A DNA stretch of 64,000 nucleotides from assembly GCF_902859705.1 (NCBI RefSeq), contig NZ_CADIJO010000010.1:62001-126000 (forward strand), written 5' to 3'. The notes under the pieces are model-generated. The model saw nothing but the letters and a program-made list of their open reading frames with translations. It was not told the DNA's origin and made no database searches. The DNA comes from Achromobacter deleyi. GTDB lineage: Bacteria; Pseudomonadota; Gammaproteobacteria; Burkholderiales; Burkholderiaceae_B. Positions 1 to 8,022 of the stretch are shown here, one piece after another (the stretch's first letter is position 1; each line of letters starts with the position of its first letter). A program made the translations under genes and the position numbers.

Positions 1-1
1 G

Positions 2-157
2 CTGGCGCAGCGCCTGCCCCTGGACCAGGCCGTGGCCGGGGCCGTCTGGCTGCATGGGGCCGCCGCGGACGCCCTGGTTTCCCAGGGCATCGGGCCGATC
101 GGGCTGACCGCGGGCGAGCTGGCGGACGCCGCCCGGCGCCTGCGAAACGGCGGCTGA
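2..157 (+). CDS. nnrD: C-terminal fragment of ADP/ATP-dependent NAD(P)H-hydrate dehydratase
   Basis: The reading frame is open from base 2 to a TGA at 155-157 and gives about 51 residues. The fragment contains [12 protein letters not shown] followed by [12 protein letters not shown], which is the typical end of the carbohydrate-kinase-like NAD(P)H-hydrate dehydratase domain. That enzyme repairs hydrated NADH and NADPH in the cytoplasm, using ADP or ATP. The gene starts outside the window, so I cannot say whether it is fused to the NnrE epimerase domain, which is common in bacteria. The family call rests only on this tail. Confidence 0.75.
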   Translation: MAQRLPLDQAVAGAVWLHGAAADALVSQGIGPIGLTAGELADAARRLRNGG

Positions 158-212
158 CGCCCGTGCCGGCGCCGCTAAGTCCCCGGGGCAAAAAACATTT
201 TTACAACATACT

Positions 213-260
213 AGGGTTTTCCCCTAAAAACCCATTGCGCTGGTTTTAGGGTTTTCCCTA
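213..260. promoter_or_regulatory. Tandem GGGTTTTCCC motifs (candidate operator)
   Basis: AGGGTTTTCCCCTA at 213-226 and AGGGTTTTCCCTA at 248-260 are two near-identical copies of a dyad-like motif, 35 bp apart start to start. The second overlaps the spacer and -10 of the promoter of the small gene at 300, and the first lies upstream of its -35. This placement suggests binding by a dimeric regulator. The regulator is unknown. Confidence 0.45.
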
Positions 261-264
261 TAAT
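235..264 (+). promoter_or_regulatory. Sigma-70-type promoter of the 77-aa gene
   Basis: TTGCGC (235-240), an 18-bp spacer and a perfect TATAAT (259-264) lie 35 bp upstream of the ATG at 300. The surroundings are AT-rich against a GC-rich background. Confidence 0.6.
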
Positions 265-299
265 GGTTTACACCAAGACGAAACGGACTGGAGCAAACC

Positions 300-533
300 A
301 TGAGCGAACTGACCCTGAACCACACTGCCCGCCTGACCGATGCGCTGGAGCGCGATCTGCTCCGCGGCGCCCTCGAGAACCAACCGAATTCCCACCCGCT
401 GACCAACCTGAAGAAGGCTGGCCAGGCGATCGCCGCCGCCGTCGCTGGCGTGTTCGCCTTCATCGACGAAGTCAACGAATCGATGAACAAGGCCCGCGCC
501 GCCAGCTCGCGCTTCTCCGGCTCGCAGTGGTAA
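300..533 (+). CDS. Small conserved-looking protein of unknown function (77 aa)
   Basis: This is a 77-residue protein that I do not recognise. The start ATG at 300 has a GGAG ribosome-binding site at about 289-292 and a good sigma-70 promoter just upstream, so it is very probably expressed. The N-terminal half is polar. A central Ala/Gly/Val-rich stretch (about residues 38-55) follows KKAGQAI and could be an amphipathic or weakly hydrophobic helix. The tail is Ser/Arg-rich and ends in SGSQW. There is no signal peptide and no clear transmembrane helix. It stands alone between nnrD and the peptide transport cluster. The overlapping antisense frames have no ribosome-binding site or family resemblance and are treated as shadows. 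Confidence 0.65.
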   Translation: MSELTLNHTARLTDALERDLLRGALENQPNSHPLTNLKKAGQAIAAAVAGVFAFIDEVNESMNKARAASSRFSGSQW

Positions 534-874
534 GAACAGCCGCGCCGGGCTGAATCGCGACCGATCTCCCGCGATTTCACCCAGCGTGCTGTAGACGCAA
601 CGCCCGCCGCCCACGCGGCGCCCGTTGTGTCGATCCCGGCGCCCGGGGCTCCCAAGCCCTTCCCCTCACCGGGCGCCATCGCGCCGCGCCGGCCCCACTT
701 GCGGGGCCCCCGCGACGCCCTCTGCCAAGCAATATCGCAGCAAGAATCCCTGTCGCCTCAGCGCGAAGCCGTCCCGAAGCGGGACTGCCTCGCACTGGGG
801 CGATTGGCATTTGCGAAGCCGCAACAGGCGCAATGGCCCTCTCGGCGTTTACCCTAGCGTCGGCCCGGCGCGCA
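534..874. other. Non-coding stretch with one weak hairpin
   Basis: No convincing gene was found. An imperfect inverted repeat (ATCGCG at 554-559 with CGCGAT at 570-575) follows the small gene but has no T-run, so it is only a weak terminator candidate. The rest of the stretch shows nothing I can name. Confidence 0.4.
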
Positions 875-904
875 TTGACAGCGCGCGAAGCCCCTACCGA
901 TAAT
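875..904 (+). promoter_or_regulatory. Strong sigma-70 promoter of the first peptide-binding protein
   Basis: A perfect TTGACA at 875-880, an 18-bp spacer and GATAAT at 899-904. Transcription would begin near 912 and leave an untranslated leader of about 125 nt before the ATG at 1038. Confidence 0.65.
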
Positions 905-1037
905 CGGCCCCTTGCCGTCGTGCTGGCGCCAAAAACACCGCAAGCCCCCCCCGGCCGACGTCTCTGTTCCCCGGTTGGCTTCCCCGCTGTTCCCCCGCCC
1001 GCACGATCCGGTTCGTTCCCCATCCGGAGTTGTCACC

Positions 1038-2651
1038 ATGAAGTTGCGCACCACCCTGGCCCTTGTGGCCGCCGCCATTCCCTTGGCTGCTGCCCAGGCC
1101 CAGACGCTGAAGATCGGCCTGTCCGCCGAACCCACCTCGGCCGACCCCCACTACCACAAGATGACGCAGAACGACGCCTTCTCGGCGCACGTCTACAGCT
1201 CTCTGGTGGGCCGCAGCGCCGACATGAAGCTGGTGCCTGCGCTGGCCACGTCCTGGAAGAACCTGGATGACCTGACCTGGGAATTCAAGCTGCGCGACGA
1301 CGTCAAATTCTCGAACGGCAAGCCGTTCACGTCCGAAGACGTGCTGTTCACGATCTGCCGCACGCTGAACAACGAGACCAACGTGTCGCAGTCCTACATG
1401 GACACGACCAAGCTGATCACCGACGTGCAGACGCCGGACGCGCACACCGTCATCATCAAGACGGGCGCCCCCTTCCCGCTGATGCCCGCCGAACTGGCGC
1501 GCTCGCTGCCGATCGTCTGGAACGGCATCGTCGAGCACGGCAAGCTGACGTTCGACCCCAAGAAGGGTTGCGGCGTGACGGGCCCGTGGCCGACGGTGGC
1601 CGACTTCAACAACGGCAAGGATGCCATCGGCACCGGCCCGTACACCCTCAAGTCCTACGTGAAGGGCACCGGCATCGAGCTGGTGCGCAACGAGAATTAC
1701 TGGGGCCCCAAGCCCTACTGGAAGGAAGTGAAGTTCGTGCCGGTGCCGGCCGCCGGCCCGCGCCTGACCGGCCTGTTGTCGGGTGACTTCGACATGATCG
1801 AAAACCCGGCCGCGCGCGATCTGCAACGCCTGAAGGACAACCCCAAGTTCGGTTTCGTGGCCACGCCCTCGACCCGTCTGGTGTTCTTCCAGCCTGACGT
1901 GGCGCGCAACCCGAGCCCGTTCGTGAAGTCCGCCGACGGCAAGAACCCGCTGCAGGACCTGCGCGTGCGCAAGGCCATTTCGATGGCCATCGACCGCAAG
2001 ACCATCACCGCCCGCATCATGGACGGCATGGCCACCCCGGCCTACCAGTACATGCCCGACGGCATGTTCGGTGCGCTGCCCAAGGCCCCCGAAATCAAGT
2101 ACGACCCCGAAGGCGCCAAGAAGCTGCTGGCCGAAGCCGGCTACCCCAACGGCTTCGAGCTGACGCTGTCGTCCACCAACGACCGCTACGTCAACGACGG
2201 CCAGGTGGCCCAGGCCGTGGCCCAGTACCTGGCCCGCGTCGGCATCAAGACCAACGTCGACGCCATGACCGCCTCGATCTACTTCCCCAAGCGCGCCAAG
2301 CGCGAGTTCAGCTTCTCGATGGGCGGCTGGCCGGCGGAAACGGGCGAAGCCTCGGCGCTGTTCCAGCTGTGGGTCGCCTCGCTCGATTCGCCCAACAGCC
2401 TGGGCACCAGCAACTACGGCGGCTTCACCAACGCCGACTTCGACAAGGTCTACAAGCAGGCCATCGTGACCGTCGACGCGCCCAAGCGTGAAAAGCTGCT
2501 GCAGGAAGCCACCCAGATCGCGCTGGACAACGTGCCGCTGATCCCGCTGCACTTCGAAAGCAGCATCTGGGCCTTCCGCAAGGGCATCACCTACGAAGGC
2601 CGCCGCGACCAGTTCACGCTGGCCACCTCGGCCAAGCCCGACGCCAAGTAA
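1038..2651 (+). CDS. Dipeptide/peptide ABC transporter substrate-binding protein (copy 1)
   Basis: This is a 537-residue extracellular solute-binding protein, family 5 (DppA/OppA/NikA fold). The ATG at 1038 is chosen because it follows CCGGAG (1024-1029) and opens a clean Sec signal peptide with an Ala-rich core ending AAAQAQ near residue 22. An upstream in-frame extension lacks any such signal. Family hallmarks include the early LKIGLSAEPTSADPHYH stretch, GTGPYTLKSYVKG and the VRKAISMAIDRK helix. The protein would capture peptides in the periplasm. It is highly similar along its length to the binding protein at 6331, so the two are recent paralogues. No permease genes follow directly; a terminator does. 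It probably shares the DppBCDF permease at 8023-11910. Ligand unknown. Confidence 0.88.
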   Translation: MKLRTTLALVAAAIPLAAAQAQTLKIGLSAEPTSADPHYHKMTQNDAFSAHVYSSLVGRSADMKLVPALATSWKNLDDLTWEFKLRDDVKFSNGKPFTSEDVLFTICRTLNNETNVSQSYMDTTKLITDVQTPDAHTVIIKTGAPFPLMPAELARSLPIVWNGIVEHGKLTFDPKKGCGVTGPWPTVADFNNGKDAIGTGPYTLKSYVKGTGIELVRNENYWGPKPYWKEVKFVPVPAAGPRLTGLLSGDFDMIENPAARDLQRLKDNPKFGFVATPSTRLVFFQPDVARNPSPFVKSADGKNPLQDLRVRKAISMAIDRKTITARIMDGMATPAYQYMPDGMFGALPKAPEIKYDPEGAKKLLAEAGYPNGFELTLSSTNDRYVNDGQVAQAVAQYLARVGIKTNVDAMTASIYFPKRAKREFSFSMGGWPAETGEASALFQLWVASLDSPNSLGTSNYGGFTNADFDKVYKQAIVTVDAPKREKLLQEATQIALDNVPLIPLHFESSIWAFRKGITYEGRRDQFTLATSAKPDAK

Positions 2652-2670
2652 TCCGGCCTCGCGCAATGCA

Positions 2671-2699
2671 AACGGCTGCCCCGCGGGGCAGCCGTTTTT
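2671..2699. terminator. Rho-independent terminator, probably bidirectional
   Basis: AACGGCTGCCCC pairs with GGGGCAGCCGTT and is followed by a T-run on the plus strand. It ends the binding-protein transcript, and its minus-strand reading could also stop the convergent LysR gene. Confidence 0.8.
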
Positions 2700-2717
2700 C
2701 ATTGAGGCCGGCAGCCG

Positions 2718-3632
2718 TCAGACCCCGGGACCCTGGTCCAGCACCAGATCCAGCTCGCGCGACAGCAGCGCGATGAACGCCTCGGCCTTGGGCGGCAGCA
2801 CCCGCCCTTCCATGACGTAGATCTGCAGCGTGCGCGACTGCAATTCCGCGTTCGAGATCGGCACCGCCACCAATTCTTCGCGCTTCAGGCTCCAGGCGAC
2901 CGAAATGTAGCCGCTGAGCATGATGGCGTCGGATTCCAGCACGAAGCCGTGCAGCGGCGACGAGTCGTTGCAGGTCAGGGTGGGTTCGAGCTGCACCGAT
3001 TCCAGCAGGCAGCCCATCTCGAACAGGTGCCGGGACGAGGTGCCCAGCCCGGTCAGCGCCAGTGGATATTGGCCCAGGTCCTGCAGGCTGACGCTGCGGC
3101 GCCCGGCCAGCGGGTGGCCGGCGGCCATCACCGCGTGCACCGGGGCGCGGCGGGAATAGCGCACGCTGACGCCGCTGACCCGCTCTACGTTGAAGGTCAT
3201 GCCCAGTTCGACACTGCCCTCGGCCACCCGCCGGGCCACGTCGTGCGACGGGCCCACGTACAGATCGAAGCGCACGCCGGGCCAATCGCGGCGAAAGCGC
3301 ACCATGGACGAAGGCAGGAAGACGCGGGCCACGCCCTCGACCGCGGCCATGCGGATTTCGTTGCGCGCCATGCCCTTGAGGCCGGCGATTTCCTGCAGCA
3401 CGGATTCGGACTCCAGCAGCGTGCGGCGGGCGTGCGCCAGCAGCAACTGGCCGGCTTCGCTCAGGACCATGCCGCGCGCGGCGCGCTCGAACAGCGGCGC
3501 GCCCGCCTCTTCTTCCAGCTTGGAGATCTGGCGGCTGATGGCCGACACGGCCACATGCAGGCGCTCGGACGCCCCGCTCAAGCTGCCCGCCTGGGCGACC
3601 TCGACAAAGTAGCGCAAGGCAATGCCGTGCAT
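2718..3632 (-). CDS. LysR-family transcriptional regulator of the peptide cluster
   Basis: This is a 304-residue LysR-type regulator. The start ATG at 3632 has AAGGG about 7 bases upstream and gives the usual N-terminus MHGIALRYFVEVAQAGS; an upstream extension in the same frame is atypical. The winged helix-turn-helix (about residues 1-60) reads SLSGASERLHVAVSAISRQISKLEEEAG. The rest is a LysR-type effector-binding domain. It is divergent from the M20 peptidase gene at 3795 with a good inverted repeat between them, so it probably controls that gene or operon and itself. The effector, perhaps a peptide or amino-acid derivative, is not evident. Confidence 0.85.
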   Translation of the reverse strand: MHGIALRYFVEVAQAGSLSGASERLHVAVSAISRQISKLEEEAGAPLFERAARGMVLSEAGQLLLAHARRTLLESESVLQEIAGLKGMARNEIRMAAVEGVARVFLPSSMVRFRRDWPGVRFDLYVGPSHDVARRVAEGSVELGMTFNVERVSGVSVRYSRRAPVHAVMAAGHPLAGRRSVSLQDLGQYPLALTGLGTSSRHLFEMGCLLESVQLEPTLTCNDSSPLHGFVLESDAIMLSGYISVAWSLKREELVAVPISNAELQSRTLQIYVMEGRVLPPKAEAFIALLSRELDLVLDQGPGV

Positions 3633-3667
3633 GTTCAACCCTTGTAGGTGGTGAAGCGCCGGGATGA

Positions 3668-3690
3668 AGCTTTGCCTTTTATGCAAAGCT
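3668..3690. promoter_or_regulatory. Inverted repeat, candidate LysR operator
   Basis: AGCTTTGC (3668-3675) and GCAAAGCT (3683-3690) are perfect 8-bp inverted arms with a 7-bp AT-rich spacer. They lie 36 bp upstream of the LysR start and about 105 bp upstream of the M20 start. This matches the expected geometry of an autoregulatory LysR recognition site. Confidence 0.55.
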
Positions 3691-3794
3691 ATCGATAAAT
3701 ATTCTAATTGTAGAGAAAGCTTCCCTGATCCTAGAATTTGCGCAACGATCTAGGCTGGCGCGCACGACGCGTCCGCCCACAAAAGGGGAAGTCC

Positions 3795-5231
3795 GTGTCA
3801 GCAGCAGTTCCGAACGCCAGCCGCGCCGCCGCTGTCGGCCGCGCGGCCGCCTATGCCGAAAGCGGCGCCTTGCAGCGCGACCTGGCCAGCCTGGTCGCGT
3901 ACCGCACCGAAAGCCAGAACCCCGACCAGCGTGACGCGCTGTACGACTACCTGCGCACCGCGGTGGCGCCGCGGCTGCAAGGCCTGGGCTTTTCCTGCCA
4001 GATCAAAGACAACCCGGTGGACGGCGGCCCGCCCTTCCTGATCGGCGAACGCCAGGAAGACCCGGCCCTGCCCACCGTGCTGATGTACGCCCACGGCGAC
4101 GTGGTGCGAGGCTACGACGAACAATGGCGCGATGGCCTGGCCCCCTGGCAACTGACCGCCGAAGGCGACCGCTGGTACGGCCGCGGCACGGCCGACAACA
4201 AAGGCCAGTACTGCATCAACATGGCCGCGCTGGAACAGGTGCTGGCCGAACGCAGCCAGCGCCTGGGCTTCAACCTGCGCATGCTGGTGGAATGCGGCGA
4301 AGAGGTCGGCTCGCCCGGCCTGCACCAGGCCTGCGACCAATGGCGCGACCTGCTTGCCGCCGACGTCTTCATCGCCTCCGACGGCCCGCGGCTGGCCGCT
4401 GACCTGCCGACCCTGTTTCTGGGGTCGCGCGGCACGCTGCTGTTCGACCTGGCGGTGGACCTGCGCGGCCACGCCCACCATTCCGGCAACTGGGGCGGCG
4501 TGCTGCCCAACCCCGGCATCATCCTGGCGAACGCGCTGGCCAGCCTGGTCGATGCGCGCGGCCGCCTGCTGGTCGATGGCCTGCGGCCCCCGGCCATCCC
4601 GCCCGCCGTGCGCCAGGCGCTGGCCAGCATCCAGGTCGGCCAGGACGACGACGCCCCCGACATCGATCCCGACTGGGGCGAACCGGGGCTGTCGCTGGCC
4701 GAACGCCTGTTCGGCTGGAACACGCTGGAAGTACTGGCCTACAAGACCGGCAACCCGGAAAACCCGGTGGGCGCGATTCCGCCGCGCGCCAGCGCCACCT
4801 GCAACCTGCGCTTCGTGGTCGGCACCGACTGGCGCCAGACCGAATCCATCCTGCGCCGCCATCTGGACGCGCACGGCCTGTCGCAAGTGGCCATCCGCAT
4901 GCGCCGCGGCACGCCCGCCACCCGGCTGGACCCCGATGATCCCTGGGCCCGCTGGGCCGTGGCCTCGCTGGCCGCCACCACCGGCAAGACGCCGGCGCTC
5001 TTGCCCAACCTGGGCGGCACGGTGCCCAACGACGCGTTTTCCGAAGTGCTGGGCCTGCCCACGGTGTGGGTGCCCCATTCCTACCCCGCCTGTTGCCAGC
5101 ACGGCCCGGACGAGCACCTGCTGGCGTCCGTGGCGCGTGAAGCCGCCGCCGTCATGGCGGGCCTGTTCTGGGACCTGGGCGAACAAGGCGCGGATATCGT
5201 CGCCCAACGGGCACGCTCAAGCGGCGCCTGA
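3795..5231 (+). CDS. M20 family metallopeptidase (ArgE/DapE/CPG2 type)
   Basis: This is a 478-residue cytoplasmic M20 zinc peptidase/deacylase. GTG at 3795 is the chosen start because GGGGAAG lies directly before it; the frame upstream is open but has no ribosome-binding site. Metal and catalytic residues are visible: MYAHGDVV (H100, D102), GTADNKGQ (metal D134), ECGEEVG (general base and metal Glu at 169-170) and a late His in CCQHGPDEH. A dimerisation insertion separates the halves. Such enzymes cleave dipeptides or N-acyl amino acids. It starts the block after the divergent LysR gene and is followed within 65 bp by the aspartoacylase-like gene, suggesting co-transcription. Exact substrate unknown. 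Confidence 0.88.
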   Translation: MSAAVPNASRAAAVGRAAAYAESGALQRDLASLVAYRTESQNPDQRDALYDYLRTAVAPRLQGLGFSCQIKDNPVDGGPPFLIGERQEDPALPTVLMYAHGDVVRGYDEQWRDGLAPWQLTAEGDRWYGRGTADNKGQYCINMAALEQVLAERSQRLGFNLRMLVECGEEVGSPGLHQACDQWRDLLAADVFIASDGPRLAADLPTLFLGSRGTLLFDLAVDLRGHAHHSGNWGGVLPNPGIILANALASLVDARGRLLVDGLRPPAIPPAVRQALASIQVGQDDDAPDIDPDWGEPGLSLAERLFGWNTLEVLAYKTGNPENPVGAIPPRASATCNLRFVVGTDWRQTESILRRHLDAHGLSQVAIRMRRGTPATRLDPDDPWARWAVASLAATTGKTPALLPNLGGTVPNDAFSEVLGLPTVWVPHSYPACCQHGPDEHLLASVAREAAAVMAGLFWDLGEQGADIVAQRARSSGA

Positions 5232-5295
5232 CCGCCGCCTGACCGCCCTCTGTCGTCATCCCCTATACAATCCCCTTCGCTTGATCGGAGTTCCC

Positions 5296-6267
5296 ATGTC
5301 CTTGTCTTCGTCCGCGCCCCAGCCGCGCCCCTTTCTGCTTGCCTGTCCGGATCTGTCGACCGAACGCCTGGGCAATACGGATACGCCGGGCGTCTGGCAT
5401 TTCGACTCCGGCGTGCCTGGCAAGCGCGTCATGCTCAGCGCCCTGATCCACGGCAACGAGCTGTGCGGCGCCTGGGCCCTGAAAGAAGCCCTGGCCACGG
5501 GCCTGCGCCCGCGCCGCGGTTCGCTGACGCTGGCGTTCTGCAACCTGGCCGCGTTCGACCGCTTCGACCCCGCCCACTACGCCCCGGCGCGCTTTGTCGA
5601 CGAAGACATGAACCGCGTCTGGAGCGACGACAAGCTGGCCCAGCCCATCAGCCAGGAACGCCGCCGCGCCGCCGAGATCCGCCCCTGGGTGGCCCAGGCC
5701 GACTGGCTGCTGGATTTCCACTCGATGAGCAATTCCGACGTGCCGCTGCAATTGACCGGCATGGAACAGCGCAACATCGACCTGGCCCTGGCGCTGGGCA
5801 ACCCCGCCACCATCATTGCCGACGCCGGCCACGCCGCTGGCGTGCGCATGCGCGACTACGGCCGCTTCGGCGAAGCCGGCGACAACGGCACCCGTTCGCT
5901 GCTGATCGAATGCGGCTTTCATGGCGCCCCCGAGGCCCGCGGCGTCGCGATCGACCAGATGGCGCGCTTTCTGGTCGCGGCCGGCACCGTGGACGAAGCC
6001 GATCTGCCCAAAGACTGGATCGCGCCCCAGGCCAGCGCCCAGCGCGCCCTGCGCGTGACCCACGCCGTGGCCGCGAAAAGCGCCGACTTCCGCTTCGCCG
6101 AGCGCTGGAAGGGCCTGGAAACGCTGCCGCGCGCCGGCACCGTCATCGGCTGGTCCGAAGGCGAAGCCGTGACCACGCCCTATGACAACTGCGTGCTGAT
6201 CATGCCGTCCACCGCCAATCTGCGGGCCGGCGTCACCGTCGTACGGCTGGCCCAGCCCATCGCCTGA
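5296..6267 (+). CDS. Succinylglutamate desuccinylase/aspartoacylase family zinc hydrolase
   Basis: This is a 323-residue protein of the M14-like AstE/AspA family, which removes acyl groups from N-acyl amino acids using one zinc. The zinc motif HGNE (H52, E55) and the third ligand in DFHSMS (H142) are present, as is a late catalytic Glu in LLIECGFH. The ATG at 5296 follows CGGAG. A weak -10-like TATACAAT at 5264-5271 could allow separate expression. Its place between an M20 peptidase and a peptide-binding protein suggests that it trims imported acylated amino acids or peptides. True AstE is normally found in an arginine succinyltransferase cluster, which is absent here, so a different acyl substrate is likely. 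Confidence 0.82.
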   Translation: MSLSSSAPQPRPFLLACPDLSTERLGNTDTPGVWHFDSGVPGKRVMLSALIHGNELCGAWALKEALATGLRPRRGSLTLAFCNLAAFDRFDPAHYAPARFVDEDMNRVWSDDKLAQPISQERRRAAEIRPWVAQADWLLDFHSMSNSDVPLQLTGMEQRNIDLALALGNPATIIADAGHAAGVRMRDYGRFGEAGDNGTRSLLIECGFHGAPEARGVAIDQMARFLVAAGTVDEADLPKDWIAPQASAQRALRVTHAVAAKSADFRFAERWKGLETLPRAGTVIGWSEGEAVTTPYDNCVLIMPSTANLRAGVTVVRLAQPIA

Positions 6268-6275
6268 TCGACCGA

Positions 6276-6301
6276 GCGGCGCGCCCTCGACGGCGCGCCG
6301 C
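6276..6301 (+). other. Very GC-rich hairpin before the second binding-protein gene
   Basis: GCGGCGCGCC (6276-6285) pairs perfectly with GGCGCGCCGC (6292-6301) around a 6-base loop. No T-run follows, so it is more likely an mRNA processing or stability element, or a partial attenuator, 30 bp before the ATG at 6331. Confidence 0.5.
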
Positions 6302-6330
6302 CATCTATAAAAACACACCAAGGGAACACA

Positions 6331-7974
6331 ATGTCCGCAAACGTTTTCATCCGCAGCGCCTTATCCGCCTGTACGCTGGCGGCCGCCACGGCCATCGGCG
6401 CCCCCGCGGCGCTGGCCCAGGCCGCCCCCCAGACGCTGCGAATCGGCCTGTCGTCCGAACCCACCGCGATGGACCCGCACTACCACCAGGCCACGCCGAA
6501 CGACTCGATGACCTCGCACATCTTCGAGACGCTGGTGGGCCAGGACGCCAAGATGAACCTGATCCCGCGGCTGGCCACGGCCTGGAAGCCGGTGGACGAC
6601 ACCACCTGGGAATTCACGTTGCGCGACGGCGTGAAGTTCTCCAACGGCCAGCCGTTCACCGCCGACGACGTGATCTTCACGCTCTGCCGCGCGCTGCACA
6701 ACGAACAATCCATCGCCGGCTCGTACGCCGCCGTGGTGCAGAAGCTGGCCAGCATCGACGTGCGCGACGGCAACGTGCTGGTCATCAAGACGCATCAACC
6801 CTACCCGCTGCTGCCCAACGACCTGACCCGCAACGCCATCCTCTGGAGCGGCATCGTCCAGCACGGCCCGATCCGCTTCGAACCCAAGACGGGTTGCGGC
6901 GTGACCGGCCCCTGGCCCACGATGGCCGACTTCAATACCGGCAAATCCGCCATCGGCACTGGCCCGTATGTGCTGAAGTCGTACGTCAAGGGCAACGCCA
7001 TCGAACTGACCCGCAACGACGCCTATTGGGGCGACAAGCCCGCCTGGGCCAACGTGAAGCTGGTGCCGGTGCCCGCCGCCGGCCCGCGCCTGACGGGCCT
7101 GTTGGCCGGTGATTTCGACCTGATCGAAAACCCCGCGGCGCGCGACGTCAAGCGCATCTCGGAAACGCCGGGCTTCGGCTACGTCATCACGCCGTCGGTG
7201 CGGGTGGTGTACTTCCAGTTCGACGTGGCCCGCAGCCCCAGCCCCACGGTGCGCGCCGCCGACGGCAAGAACCCGCTGCGGGACGTGCGCGTGCGCCGCG
7301 CGATCTCGCTGGCGATCGACCGCAAGGCCATCACCCAGCGAATCATGGACGGCGCCGCCGTGCCCGCCAACCAGTTCCTGCCCGACGGCATGGCCGGCAC
7401 GCTGCAGCCCGCGCCCGAACTCAAATACGACCCGGCCGCCGCCAAGAAGCTGCTGGCCGAGGCCGGCTACCCGGACGGCTTCGAGCTGACCATCTCGTCC
7501 ACCAACGACCGCTACATCAACGACGCCCAGATTTCGCAGGCCGTCGCCCAGTACCTGTCGCGCGTGGGCATCAAGACCACGGTCGACGCCATGACGCGCT
7601 CGGTCTACTTCCCCAAGCGCGCCAAGCGCGAGTTCAGCTTCGCCATGGGCGGCTGGTCGTCGGAAACCGGCGAGGCCTCGTCGTTCCTGCAGTACTGGGT
7701 CAGCGCCTTCGACAAGGAACGCGGCCTGGGCACCAGCAACTATGGCGGCTACGACAACCCCGAATTCGACCGCGTCTTCAAGCGCGCCCTGGTCACCGTC
7801 GACCCGGCCGCCCGCGAAAAGCTGCTGCAGGAATCCCTGACCCTGGCCCTGGCCGACCTGCCCAGCATTCCGCTGCATTTCGAAAGCAGCATCTGGGCAT
7901 TCAAGAAAGGGCTGACCTACGAAGGCCGCGCCGACCAATACACCCTGGCCATGTCGGCCAGACCCGCTAATTAA
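6331..7974 (+). CDS. Dipeptide/peptide ABC transporter substrate-binding protein (copy 2)
   Basis: This is a 547-residue family 5 solute-binding protein and a close paralogue of the protein at 1038. The ATG at 6331 follows AAGGGAA. The signal peptide has an Ala-rich hydrophobic core and a likely cleavage after ALA near residue 29. It shares with copy 1 the landmarks GCGVTGPWPT, GTGPYVLKSYVKG and VRRAISLAIDRK. It is directly followed by the permease and ATPase genes, so this is the operon-linked periplasmic receptor of the DppBCDF system. Likely ligands are short peptides. Ligand-contacting differences from copy 1 could broaden specificity. Confidence 0.9.
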   Translation: MSANVFIRSALSACTLAAATAIGAPAALAQAAPQTLRIGLSSEPTAMDPHYHQATPNDSMTSHIFETLVGQDAKMNLIPRLATAWKPVDDTTWEFTLRDGVKFSNGQPFTADDVIFTLCRALHNEQSIAGSYAAVVQKLASIDVRDGNVLVIKTHQPYPLLPNDLTRNAILWSGIVQHGPIRFEPKTGCGVTGPWPTMADFNTGKSAIGTGPYVLKSYVKGNAIELTRNDAYWGDKPAWANVKLVPVPAAGPRLTGLLAGDFDLIENPAARDVKRISETPGFGYVITPSVRVVYFQFDVARSPSPTVRAADGKNPLRDVRVRRAISLAIDRKAITQRIMDGAAVPANQFLPDGMAGTLQPAPELKYDPAAAKKLLAEAGYPDGFELTISSTNDRYINDAQISQAVAQYLSRVGIKTTVDAMTRSVYFPKRAKREFSFAMGGWSSETGEASSFLQYWVSAFDKERGLGTSNYGGYDNPEFDRVFKRALVTVDPAAREKLLQESLTLALADLPSIPLHFESSIWAFKKGLTYEGRADQYTLAMSARPAN

Positions 7975-8022
7975 GATCGCCAATCCGGCGCCTGCAACCC
8001 GAGCCCACCAAGGAAATATCAC

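Noticed and set aside
894-2702. Very long antisense open frames (also at 6361-8022, 22036-23838, 28361-31246, 31342-33012, 57622-59700, 60282-62948)
   Set aside because: They mirror C/G-rich third positions of the genes on the other strand. They have low-complexity Gly/Ala/Arg/His content, no ribosome-binding site and no family motifs.
5264-5271. Independent promoter for the aspartoacylase-like gene
   Set aside because: TATACAAT resembles a -10, but no -35 at proper spacing was found and the gene is only 64 bp behind the M20 gene, so operon transcription is simpler.
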